A stretch of 64,000 nt of DNA from Limanda limanda (taxonomy: Eukaryota; Chordata; Actinopteri; Pleuronectiformes; Pleuronectidae), in contig NC_083639.1 in NCBI RefSeq assembly GCF_963576545.1, positions 18,853,118-18,917,117 of the forward strand, in the 5' to 3' direction. The notes beneath the pieces were generated by a model that ran no database searches, had not been told where the DNA came from, and worked only from the letters and a program-made list of their open reading frames with translations. Positions within the stretch are counted from its first letter, which is position 1; each line of letters opens with the position of its first letter. The translations under genes were made by a program, and so were the position numbers. Positions 49,892 through 62,026 of this stretch are shown here, piece by piece.

Positions 49892-52800
49892 TTTACCTGG
49901 AGAGCTCCACACACTCAGGATATATTTCCCAAACTCCCGGAGATCAAAGATCCAATTTCCCACAGTTGCCACTTCAGGAGCTCATCAATAAAATACTAAT
50001 CACTTCACGCCTGATTCTGAGAATGGAGCCCGCAGCCGAAGGCTTAGTGAGACTTCCATATCACAAAAAAACACTTCTGCTGTCTCCAACTGTCTTGACT
50101 GTTGTTGGACGTGCACACACTCTCGCACATATAGTTGCACGTATACTTTGCAGTCAGGTTTATCCAATAGCTGTCCTGATAAACACGGTGAGTTTTAACA
50201 CCCAGTGCTATAGCTCCCATAGCACTTCCTCAGACCTGTGACAGAAATCACGCACACCTTATGTCAAGTGCATATGAAAGGAAGCCAATCCTTTTTAACT
50301 TGAGCTGTCATCGTCTATATATTATTAATATAATTTAGAATCTTACGATGGATTTAGTTTTGTTCTTTTGCAAAATGGCAATTATGCCTCCACCTAGCCA
50401 GAGACTACCTTTGTTTCTCTGCAAAGAAAAAGAAAAAGGCAGCAGCCAGTGGTGTACATTATCAGAAATGCACTCGTCAAAATGGCTGCATCTTATTTTA
50501 TTCATTAAGAAATCCATTAAAAGGCCTTATTTCTTGCAAGTATGTAAAAGATGTGCCTTTCAAGGTAGAGCTAGGGCAAAGCCACTCCATCAGCTAATGA
50601 CGGCACTCATTACACAGAGAAGCTGGCTAATGAAGGCGCGGTGGCCGGGCCGATCCCCTCGCCCAGCATAAAGCCCTATGAAATGCTAATATCTCACTTC
50701 TAATTAAAGGATACTAAGTCCAAATGCACCTTCACGGATAGTAGCCGGCAACATAAATTTTATTTTTCAACACTAGACTACACCCAGAGATGTGCCTGAG
50801 CAACATTCCATTAATTCATATTTAATGCCCCCACTAGTCCTTCGTTTGCCTTGCTATCTGTCTCCCGTGCTCTCCCCTCTCTGCTTCATATTGTGAGTGG
50901 GCACATCATTATGCTTTCCAAGAGGACCTTGGTTTTTTTTGTTTTGTTTTTATGTTGGTTGTGATACTTTGAGGTGCATTCAGAAATAAACACATATGCA
51001 CACCACAGCCTGTACGTCTGTTTAACATGTGAAAGGTTGGAGAAAAAAAACTCAAAGAAAAATGGAAAGTGTGCCAGTATCGCCCCAGCTGCACCTGTAT
51101 ACATTTAGAGTGTTTATACATCTTTGGCTGTAGATATGTTGACAAGAAAACCTGCTGCCCTTCTCAGAAACTGACCTTGATGCCTGTAAACAACCCTCTC
51201 ACAAAGTCATTAACGTCAAAGAGGGTATAGTCTTTCCCTTCAGATGGAGAACAAAAGACAAAGAAAAAAAAAAGGGTCAGTGCCGTTGCATTATCAACAA
51301 AATCTAAACGGATAGAGCAGAAATTATACTTACGACTGATAGAATAACGAGCAGCGTGTTGTTCTTAGCTAAACGTACAAAACAGGATTGTATCATCATC
51401 AGTTGAAACCATTGATGAGGTTAATTATTTGAACTTAGAGCTCCTTCTATACTTTCACAGGTATCAAATCACTGTGAGTCAGAGCATGTATTCAGTCAAT
51501 GGCATTTGGCCAATCAGATGTAAACCCCTCGTGTAAAATAAAATGTAGGAGAAAATCTTTTCCAGGAAATCAGGAAAAAAGGCCGTTTTGTACTATAAAT
51601 GTCTGCACATATTCAAAAACATAGGCATTATGACTCCACAGCTTTTATTAAGTTATGTCAACACTGTCTCACTTGTTCAATATCATTTTATAGAAGAAAT
51701 CACACAAAAGTATCAACAGCTCTATATGTGTAACCTATATGGAACATCAAACTACACTGATTATAAAAAGATATCTTTTCTTTAACTTGCATATATTCTT
51801 GAAATAGTTTTATATTATGTGCATCATTTGCCATGCGGGGAAGCAGTGAAATGCGTGAATGTAAAAGGTCAGTGTTAAGAGCATATCACATGACGTCTGT
51901 TTGATCCCAGCCCAAGTATTTTCCCAAGGATTCTCTGGCTCTGTTCTGTGTAAATCACGAAGTCTGACCTTCTGCATTCCTCATGCTCCGTCCTCCCATT
52001 CATCCACAGGCACAGATAATACTTGGCAAATATCATAAACGTGAGGATTTTAGGATTGAGGTGAGGCTGCCATCATCCTCCACCAACTGGGAAAAAGAAA
52101 GCCCATGCATCTGAAAGAACCTTATTTCCACCTGCTGCCAGACTAACCTGCAGTGAGGTTGCCTGACCCTAATGACTAATAGCCTTTATACTGAAAATCT
52201 CTGGAGAGGGCATTATTTGGCGCTATGAGTAAAATCCAGTTTGAAGGGTTAGATGATATTTTATCTGTATTTTAGGTTTAATAAGGCACTTCTGCTTGTT
52301 TTAAACAAACTATTACTGCTGCTGCAAAAGCACATAATAAATCTTTTACGGACTTTTCAGGTTAAATCATTGCTTTATGCAATCTGCATAATGAAATTAT
52401 TACAGCAAATGTTTCAGAACCATAAAAATAAAAGGAGACGCAGGTTCTAAAATGCTACATTTCCACTGCAGTATCCCTGGGTTTTCTGGTTGGATGACTT
52501 CATGGCAGTATCCAAGAGGGGTTTCTAAGAATTTCCAAGATGTCTCCATTTCAAACGCAGCATCGGCTTCAGGCCAGGGCGTGACCTGCAGCTGAACTGG
52601 CCTCGGCTCGGCCGCAGGGAGGAGGACAACAGCCACTCCAAACAGACCACCCCGCCCCCTGATAAATAACTCAACACGGCAAACAGAGGCCCATCAGTCA
52701 ACCTATACACTGCTAACACCAGGACGAGGACAGAGATCGATGGAGAGATACAGACAAATAAAGAAAGACAGAAGGAAGACAAGAAGAGAGGTGAAGGCGG

Positions 52801-53444
52801 GCAAGGGAGGGAGGCGGGGGTACATTGTGAGGGCATCTAACAGAGCAGGGTAGATAAATATCACACAGGATCCGGAGCCAAGCAGTGTGGAAGGCCAAGA
52901 GCTGTAAGACTGTGAAAGCCAGCCTATTTTGCCGAGCTGTGACATTTGTTTCTTATTGTCTAAGTGGCAGCTGAAAGCATCTCCCTGCGAGGGCCCCTCG
53001 GCTCTGCTCCGGCCCGCTTTGACAGGGAGGTAACCATATTAGGATGTGTATGGTAAAGTAAACAATAACATAGTTGCAATGAGATGGAAATTTTTCAGCT
53101 AATGGTGTTTGTCATTCCTGTTTTCAGTGCACTGAGCAGCCCGATGTTTTTTCTAGCCATCCATAGAGACTTTGTTTATGAAAACAACGCAGCAGCCAAG
53201 GCTAAAAAAAGGGCAAAAAAACCTGTAAATAAATATCAGTTTGAAAAATGCCCCCACCTTCATTTGATCATGGAAATAACCATATTTCAGTAAAAATCCC
53301 CTTTCAGGTTCTCTGGCCCTTCACAGCCATGTCTGCATGTGGCAGCTGCATTTAAAATCCTGTATTTTCCTCTCCAGTCTAACCTTCCCTCCATACTCAT
53401 CCACCAACTTTAACAGCTACTGGACTTGTGCTTGGAGTTGGTCA

Positions 53445-53755
53445 AGTAAAAAAAATTGATACCGATATATTGACCAATATATAAACATATGACAAAGAAC
53501 TGTAATTATAGTAAATCATGTAAGGGTTGATATTTTACAGTGTAACCATTACATTTACATTAACTTTGAATTAAAAGGAAACCAATACTAATTGAGAGCT
53601 TCAATTAAACATAAACATAAATGCATATCTTTTGTTTATTCTGTAAAATAAAAGGAAAATTTAAATGATGGTACCAACATGTTTGTGAAAGGCTCATATT
53701 GGTCAATTGAAGGCTAACCTATGAGTCGGTCTCGCTCGACTCTATATATGACATC
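53445..53755. mobile_element. Possible degraded 'cggtcgg' MITE
   Basis: GATACCGATATATTGACC at the left and TATGAGTCGGTCTCGCTC with GACTCTA at the right resemble decayed ends of the family also suspected at 7.7 and 21.6 kb. A shared TATGACAAAGA block supports this weakly. Confidence 0.3.
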
Positions 53756-56264
53756 ACCTGACTCCTTGCTCCCATCATAATAACTAAGGCCACTAGAAGT
53801 CACCTAGCAAGAAAATATGGTTTGTATTAAGCTGCTTGCAAAGAGTATATGTAACAGGGGGAGTCTCTGTTTAATTATTATTTCTTTCAACTGCACGATG
53901 AGCTGTTTAAAATAAACGCAGCCTTTATTCTGTTTAATGTTTCACTGATCCTTTTCTTTCTATTTTCCTCAGCACATGATCTTTTCTCAGGTTAAAAAAA
54001 GACAGAAGCACATGTTTTTTGTATGTGCACATGTGCAAAACAAAGACTCGGATATTTTCCATCCCTAATGAATAACTCCAACTGACTCACTGGTCAACTA
54101 TTCAAAGAAAGAGCTTTACCTCAGTATGAGGCTGAAAAAGGAAAGTCTGGCCCAGGCATGCATTTCTATAGACATGCACTGTAAAGCACATACAGAGAAC
54201 TATAGCAGGAAGCAGAAGTAGACATGCAAGTCGTCAACTTCAGTCCTCTCTGTGTGTTGACTTTCTTTGTTTGGTTCTTTCCAGCTCTCTCTCACTCCCT
54301 CACCCTTCGTCTCTCTTCCTCCGTCAGCCTCATTCCTAATCTCATAGCAAAAAATGCAAGCTGTTTATTTGCACAGGGCTGAAGCCATTCCATTAAGTAG
54401 CCCCACCAGGTGCTTTATCCCTAAAAGGGATTTGTTTTCAAAAATAAACGCAGAAAGCAAAAGGACTGCCAAAGTGATATTTACCATGACATGAAATGAT
54501 TGCAACAAAGTCAAAACTATCCAAATAAGAATCACTGCGGCATTTAGGGAACTTTTTTTAAATTTCCTTACATAGTCATAGAGTCTAGTGATCAAACAGG
54601 AAACCATAAACAAGAGTCCTTTAAAATGCGCCATAATATTTAAACATTCACTTTTCATTCTTTGTCTTTTTTTGTGCGGGCAGTATGTCCATAAGTTAAC
54701 TCAAGGGTAATATTCCACTAGTTACAGTGCAGTATATTGTTTTGCAGTGTATCAGATTCTGGCCAAGGTTACCACAAAAAAATAACCCTCTGTATAGTCA
54801 CTTTGCTGTGAAGAAAACAAATCAATCCAAGTTATTGGTTCTATTTCATCTTTTCTGAGGAAAAGACACAAGGCCGAAGCTGAAAAACAGACCCCTGACA
54901 TTTTTTCCTTCTCACTTCTGGGATTTTCTTTTCATCTTGCTCTAAGACAATTCATCTGCTGACGGAATTTGCTTACTTTGGTCATCTCAGTCAATCTCAC
55001 GCACAGACCGTGTCACGTTAGCCGTCTGCACCTGGTAGTGAGGCTGACATTATCCAAGTCCCTCACTCTCCCGGTCCAGACCAGAGTTTAGACATCCGTC
55101 AATGTGTTTCACGCCAAAAGAAGACATGTCTGTGTGACGCTGATAGAAAAATAGATTGAAACTTGCCAAACGCATTTCCCCCTGAAAAGGGACATTTTAA
55201 GTAGCTTCAAGATAACACATCAGTGATAACGCTTTCACTCTACCTCGACAGATGATTTCACATCAAAGTAGGGGGAGATGCAAGAGTGAGAGTGTTGGTC
55301 CATTGTGTGACAACAAGCATGAGGCACACATTTAACAGTGCAGCCTGTTAAGAAGGACAACACAGAGGCATGCAATGTGTTGTAAAGCGTCCTCTGATAA
55401 TACGTGGTCACAGGAGCCGAGCATCAGATACAGCGAGCTGACTGCGGCCAGGTGAGGGTGTTTAGAAGGCTTGGACACACCCTGTGATCTCAATCAACAG
55501 GAAAAGGTGTGAGCACGCTTCATGTCCCTGCCCACGCCTCCATTGTGACGTCTTCGTAGGTGTGATAATTATTCACTTTCACGCTGCCTTGCATCTATTC
55601 TGCCTATCACTGTTTTTAACTACAGCAGTGGAGCTCAGCAAGGAGATTACGGCATTTACAGTGCATGAGAAACACAGCAACAAAACTGCCAGTGACAGAG
55701 GTGTTTAACTTTCTTGCTGGAAATCTCCCCCATGTGGCACTTTTGCTACGGCGACTTGTTTATTATGTTCTGAGCTAGGCATAAGCGATTAAAGGAGCTC
55801 TTAAGAATCAAAGTGTTATAAATGCATGGAAACACAGCCGGCTGTAAATGCCACAGAATTAGAAGCTTACCAAGCCTAATACTAATACATGGCAATTTTC
55901 AGCTTGATGCTGATAGAAAGAAATTACTTTTTTTTTTAAAGTAAGCAATAAATGCAGTCAAGGGAACTATTACAGATTCCCTATTTTCATCCCAGCATAA
56001 ATCTGAGCTCTACCTTTCTGTGGGTCCAACTCATGAATCCACTTGTTTATTCTTAACACTTCCATAAAAAGTGGATTAAACAAAGCAACCTCAAAAGCTA
56101 AAGCTGAGGCAATATAAACTGAAGCATTTACAACTACAGGAAAGTTTGCATGCTGAGTTCTCTACCTGACATGAATTCACAAGATTACATTTTGGGTATC
56201 TGGGGATCTTACATTCGCACTCTCTTGATAACTTAGATGCCACCAGGACTGAAAAAAGGGACAT

Positions 56265-56455
56265 TATTGTCTATATTGATAATAATCCCCAAATATCTCA
56301 AATTACTATTCTTTTCAGTTTTAAGGCAAACCCTTTCAAATCTGAGGTAGAACATTGAAACACTACATAAGCATTATATGCATTTAACTTTTATTATATT
56401 GATATTGATGAAAATTGTATTGTATATTCTTATCGCCCAGTCCTTCCCCTATGAT
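56265..56455. mobile_element. Possible MITE fragment
   Basis: It ends TCTTATCGCCCAGTCCTT, close to the 'ATATCGCCCAGCCCTA' end of fish hAT-like MITEs, preceded by TTGATATTGATGAAAATTG. The left end is unclear. Confidence 0.35.
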
Positions 56456-56985
56456 ATTAAGTATGATATGTGAATCATGTGAAAAAATTGCACTTTAAAG
56501 GAGCTTTAAACACCAAGACCTACTAATCCCATAAACTGCCAAAGGGATTTCTGCATTAGGGATGCAATCAGAATCACATTGGAAACGTGTGTCAATAATT
56601 AGGCTGATTTTGCCACATTAAAATTAATGACACAAGCATTTGAACGATTTCAGGGCTGATCTAACATCTGGAGCAGGCAGCTGAGGGGCCTCACTATCCA
56701 GAGGATGCTTTCCACAGAAACAGGGACGCACAACTTATTTATGAACTAATTGATAAACTATTTGTCTACAGGAAACCCTTAAGGTTTGAACATTGAGCTT
56801 CATGTTTAAATGCTGTATGGGGAAAAATGACTTTTATGTTACTTTTACATTATATTAATGTAGTTTACTTAATTTACTTACAAATGCATAAAGTGACATC
56901 CCTGCATGGGCAGAGCATGTTGTAATATGATTAAATAATCATTAATTTACTTCAGTAACTGTAGACAGGGTGGGCCCAAGTTATT

Positions 56986-57190
56986 GGGCTGGGCAATAAA
57001 ACCATACATTTATATCAATGTTTTCATTATACAGGATTGTACCAGCACAGTAAGGACGGTTAGGGTTATGAAAAAAGTTTAAAACCACAACCTTCACTCA
57101 GGTGCAAACATTTGTATTAGAACGTAAGTAGTCAAATAAGTAGTAGTGGACATTTATCTTGATAATTACGATGATTCTTGATATCCACTG
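56986..57190 (+). mobile_element. MITE copy 2 of the AGGGCTGG family
   Basis: It begins GGGCTGGGCAAT and shares AGTTTAAAACCACAACC plus TTCACTCA (57076-57100) with the 13.8 kb copy, then GACATTTATC..GATAATTA in the same order. The right inverted end is missing or decayed. Confidence 0.55.
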
Positions 57191-57359
57191 ATGGGGATGT
57201 ATTTGACAGATCGTCCTAGCCTCTGGAATTACGTCTCACATATTTTCTTGCTTAGAACAGCTTATTTTTTTCTTCAAACAGAAAAGCCAATGCCTTTACT
57301 TGTCACATTTACATGCACCCGTCAAACCTATGGATCTACAAGTCACAACTCGTTAGAGG

Positions 57360-57362
<3 letters not shown>

Positions 57363-57441
<79 letters not shown>

Positions 57442-57448
57442 GAGAGAG
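57363..57448. repeat. (GA)n tract, about 86 bp
   Basis: GA dinucleotides with a single T interruption at 57436. A long polypurine mirror repeat of this kind can form triplex (H-)DNA. The Arg/Glu and Ser/Leu ORFs across it are artefacts. Confidence 0.97.
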
Positions 57449-57769
57449 GTTAATTATCTTGAAAAAAGAAGGGAAAGAGAGAAAGAGAATACGGAGAGGT
57501 TGAAATGACAGAAAAGAGGCACTCCTCCTCTGAAGCCCTGAGCTCCTGAAGTAATAACCCCCCCACCCCCTCCAAACACACACAAACACACGCACACAAA
57601 GCCACACACACACACCACTACAGTCCTACTCCACCTCACCAGGATCGCTCCAGCCAAATGTTCACATCCGAGCCTTCGCAGATAGGGAGACGGGTGTGAG
57701 AAGCAAACACTAGATACCAACCAGACTGAAGGACGTGCCAACGACAACAAGACTGAGCGCATTAAACCT

Positions 57770-57786
57770 GCCCCCCCCCCACCCCC
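57770..57786. repeat. C-rich run
   Basis: Two C homopolymers separated by a single A. Confidence 0.9.
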
Positions 57787-58097
57787 CATGTATGTTTGGT
57801 AAACATGGCATTACCATATTTCAGCCTTTCCTGACAAATGTCAACATGTACAAAAGAACAAAAGAGACAGACACCTCCACATATCTCCTACAATTTCCTA
57901 AAAACAAACTGACGACCACTAATTACACAAACAAGCCCCTTCCAGAACCTTTAATTACTCACCATGCTACAGTCTCACATCCGCAGCTTCTCACACCACT
58001 GACAGGGTGCACCTGTCATGCATACACACAATACAGTACACAAACAAGACATCCGCACTGCATTCAGTTAATTATTGAGCCAATTCAATGCAGCATT

Positions 58098-58135
58098 CAC
58101 ACACACACACACACACACACGCATATACACACACA
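58098..58135. repeat. (CA)n microsatellite
   Basis: CA repeat, interrupted by GCATAT near its right end. Confidence 0.95.
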
Positions 58136-59399
58136 GAGACTCTGGTGAATGATTGTGTGTTTACCTTCTACAAGGACTTGCTTATTTAAAGCAATCTTCA
58201 GTTCCAGCAGTGGTGAAACAGCCCCCTCGCCCTGCGGACACAAGATGGAGAATATTTATGGTTATGAAATAATTACCACCACAGACCATAGAGTTCTTGT
58301 CATCAGCACCCACAAACCAATTTACAAAAAGCAAAAAGCAACTAAATGCCTCCAATAACAAGTTGAGCACCAGTTGCTATTGATTAAAATTGATAACATG
58401 TACAAACAGCCTCATACGTGTTCTGAGAAATCATCAGGGAGAAATCAATCCTCTACGTTCCTGTGCTGTTTGTGCACGTGAGGCTGCACCGGTCACTGTA
58501 CTTTCCCTGGCCGCTACGGACATGCATCCACCGTTCTCAGCTCCTGCGTGGGGCAGAAGGCACCTTTCGTTTATCCTCCTGTAGCCTACTATTGTCACTG
58601 TGGCACACATCCTTGCATTTCCATCCATCTGTTAAGTACAACTACACCCACTCACGATAACAAGTGAACAATGGTGCTGTCTGATGTGACTGAGTGGTTT
58701 ATTTGCAAGACAAAACCTTTTTTATATTACTGACAGCAGATGCCCTACCTGGCCCCCCTAGTGGTGAAAATACTGTAACTGTACCTGCACTGCCCTGACT
58801 TAACTCCCATGGGCGGCCGCCCTGATCTGCATGCACACAGCTTTCCTAACTGAGCACTCAACCCAGACAAGGGAAGATGAAAAAAGGGAGAGAAAAGGAA
58901 ACAAAATCTTATTTTTATGGTAAACTGAGAAGTGACTGGGGGCAATATCTCAGGTGCATTTGAATAAAAGCATTAAAGCATATCCAAATATGAAGGGGAG
59001 GAGAAAAAAAAAGGATCCAACTCCCTCTCCCGCAGTTCTTTTTTGCCGTTTACATTTGGCAGTCAAAACTGTGGCCAGGCATTTGTGCGAGTGTTTATCT
59101 AAAGCAGACTGTGCACAGATAAAACACACTGGCCCAACATGCCCAGTTTCAGCATTAATTATGTGTTAAATGCCCTTGTTGAAAACGGGAGTCAACACGC
59201 AGCTCGCTCTGAACTCTACAGAGGGTTGAAAAATCATCAAAATGGAACATTCCCAAACAACCATCCTATTATTGTGATTCATTACACTTCAATTAACATA
59301 TAATCAATGGAATCGTAAATCAATGGTGAGTGGTGACAAATGACAGATATTTTCAGTTTCAAACTACTAAACATCATTAATTCCCATCACCTGAAAGAG

Positions 59400-59620
59400 C
59401 CCCGGGAGCCAAATGAGTTTACCCAATGCATAACATCCATTTAGATAAATGTTCCATCATTTTAATGACGGAAAATTTGTATCAGAGAGAAAAGGCAACA
59501 ACGGGATCCTGATAACAGCTGTACGCCTTTTCTCCTCGTGATATAATGCCCACCTTGTAATACCTAAACAGATAATTGTCTCCATTTCAAACAGCACAAG
59601 GCTGTAATATTGCCATTTAG
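59400..59620. other. Conserved-element-like block
   Basis: Repeat-free sequence with CATCATTTTAATGACGG, ATCCTGATAACAGCTG (GATA site plus E-box CAGCTG) and TAATACCTAAACAGATAATTG. Enhancer-like texture only. Confidence 0.25.
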
Positions 59621-59794
59621 AACAGTGGGGGTGCGGAGAACGTAGGGTGAGGATAAACAAGCGCACGCTGCTTCACCCGGTTGGGAAAACTGAGCTCATC
59701 ACACACTCCCACATTGAGATTTTAGGGAACAGAACAACTCCTGGTTGAGATAATTATCCACCTAGGTGGGTTATGTGTGTGCTCAGTCAGAGGC

Positions 59795-60225
59795 CTGAGC
59801 TAAGAATATGAATCAAAATGCAACAATTTCCGAAGACAAACGGAAACAGCGGAGCATTTTGCAAGGTTTCCTTGTGACGGCAGGATTATATTGCTGTATT
59901 GTCCTATTTTACACAACTAATGTAGTGTCTATTCTAAACTTGCCGGGTCTGTGTAAATGCTCAGGAGCTACCTCAGAATTATTCCTTGTCACTACTAGTG
60001 AGTCCTCGTCAAACAGTTCAATAAACTATACAATATACTATGTGTGTTGGATGTTGTGGGCAGGGTGAAGTTACAAAACCTTGTGTTCATCCTACCTGGT
60101 TCTGTATTTTTTTATTACAGTTATTTACTTAACCGCTTTTATTTTTTGCATTGGATAAAACACGGCTCGCAAGATATGTGGTCCACATACAAACAGACAG
60201 ATATCTGTGGAATTAGTGGGTAGCT
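59795..60225 (+). repeat. Dispersed repeat, copy 2 (short form)
   Basis: It shares with 16.6-17.4 kb, in the same orientation and order: TGCTC.GGAGCTA, AGTGAGTCCTC.TCAAACAG, TTGTGTTCATCCTACCT, AGATATG..TCCACATAC and TGTGG.ATTAGT.GGTAG. It lacks the ~550 central bases of copy 1 and extends further left (from about 59.8 kb). No recognisable protein. Confidence 0.6.
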
Positions 60226-60744
60226 GTTAAACAAAACAACTTTTGACAAAAAAATATCTCAGTAGCAGGACTCGTGCGGTAGATAACATAACGGTTAGTC
60301 AGAGCATCAGATGATCCGCATAAATGTTTCCATTCTCTATGCAAATACCACAGGGTTCAGTGTAGTAGTGGTGGCAGTTGTGTGTGTGTGAGTGTGTGGT
60401 GGGGGGGCATGCAAACATCCTATTTTCAGTGGAAATGGACAATCAGGAGGGTTTTTGCTATGATAATGAACTGCTATGGTTACATATGAGCACGAACAAA
60501 GATTCATTTTATTCCGTCCACAAACCTGTGAAGTGGACTTCCCTATTTGTGAGGGGGTCAAGGCTTCACAATATGCTCTCTAGTCCCAGGTATGTTATTG
60601 GTGCCTTTGGCTTTGTTGTAAGATAGCATGTTCAAAATATGAATTAATACCCCTCCACTGAAATGCTCCCAATCCCAACAAAAGGCCTGTATTCAGCGTG
60701 GACAGCTCTTCAGCTCCTCTAATGGACGGCTCTCCTCTCTCCTC

Positions 60745-60965
60745 ACACGGTGCAGACAAAAAGATGAGAGCCCATGAATATTTACCACTAAGTAAAGTTA
60801 TTCCATTAATTACTCAAAGCACGCTTGATACTGTATCTGTGGCTACTTCTGTTGCAGCCTGTTAATGAACCTTCACACATCATTACCATATTAATTAATG
60901 CTCAACTTAATGGTTGTCAATAAGAGGCTGCCAGAGTTGTCTCTCGGTTCTTTACAGCCCATCCG
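60745..60965. other. Conserved-element-like block with homeodomain motifs
   Basis: TAATTA at 60807-60812, TAATTAAT at 60892-60899, GTTAATGAAC at 60861-60870, and CCATATTAATTAATGC in repeat-free sequence. A probable regulatory element, by inference. Confidence 0.35.
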
Positions 60966-61184
60966 GGATGTTTCGATCACTTAGTATCAGCATCTGAATA
61001 AATCTAGAGTATCTATTTATCAGTGTGTTTGACTAAAACAAAAAAGGGAAAGTTGTGATGCAGGTTCAACCCTCCTTGAGGATCTTGGATCTGTATTGAG
61101 ACCAATGTGTAAATGAGAAGAGGATAGCGGTCAACCAAATAATCGGTTCGATCGATTAATCACCACAGATAAGCCATTTTATGA

Positions 61185-61475
61185 ACAAAATTAGAGGGAT
61201 TCGGCTGATGGAAAATGGAATTTATTTATATAGAGCTTTGAGCATAAGTCATATCGACCCATTCACACACACACTTTCATTTAACGCATCTATGCGCTCC
61301 TTTTCTACCATACACACCATTTTACACACTGCCGCCCTAGTCACCAGGGGCAATCTGAGGTTCAGTATCTTGCTAAAAAACACTTCAGCGTGTAAACTGG
61401 AGAAACTGGGAATCAATGTTAATGTCTGATTGGTGGACGACCTGCTCTATACCTCATGGACCACAGTCGCCCTAC
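61185..61475 (-). repeat. tRNA-derived SINE, minus orientation
   Basis: The reverse complement reads GGGCGACTGTGG, a decayed tRNA-like head, then GTCGTCCACCAATC, a GAAGTG...AGCAAGATACTGAAC block, GTGTGTGAATGGGTC and a CTCTATATAAATAAATTCC tail. All are in the order seen in the 47.0 kb SINE. It is more diverged and its box B is lost, so it is an older copy. Confidence 0.8.
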
Positions 61476-61831
61476 TGCCGCCAATGGTAGCACTGGCTCC
61501 AACAGTCACTCTGTGATGTGCATCATTGCTTTGCTCCATTCACACAATCAAGCCAATGTCATTGTGGACATGAGGTCACTGGTAGTAGTCTTTTATAGTA
61601 TTGAATCATTACTGCATTAGACTGAAGATGACTGCTATTCCACCAAGAGCACGCTGTCTCTGAATTGTTAGCAATGGTCGAAGAATTTGGCGAATCATAA
61701 AAGCAAGCCTTGCACGACTGTGTCCTGGTTAGACCTAATGTTGACATCTATCCTGAAAGATCCGATCACAAGTGCTCATCACCAAGGATAAATTACACAT
61801 TATTTTCCCTGTGTGAATGCAAATGCCCGGC

Positions 61832-62026
61832 CACGTCCTGGACCGTGTGCTTAACTGCGTCCTGGACCACGACCTGGACCATGTCCTTAACTGCAATCTG
61901 GACCACGACTTGGACCGGGTCCTAAACAGCGGCCTGGACCACAATCTGGAACGTGTCCTTAACTGCGTCCTGGACCGTGTCCTGGACCACGTCCTAGACC
62001 GTGTCCTGGACCGTGTCCTGGACCGC
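61832..62026. repeat. 12 bp minisatellite, about 16 units
   Basis: The unit is close to CGTGTCCTGGAC. Units 2, 5, 8 and 11 carry a variant end (TTAAC or TAAAC), giving a 36 bp higher-order period in the first two thirds; the last five units are nearly uniform. Because 12 is a multiple of 3, plus-strand and minus-strand frames stay open and give spurious Leu-Asp/Arg-Ser ORFs. Confidence 0.92.

Noticed and set aside
54365..54658. 97-codon hydrophobic minus-strand ORF resembling a membrane protein
   Set aside because: The hydrophobicity follows from AT-rich DNA. No family is recognised and there is no splice or promoter context.
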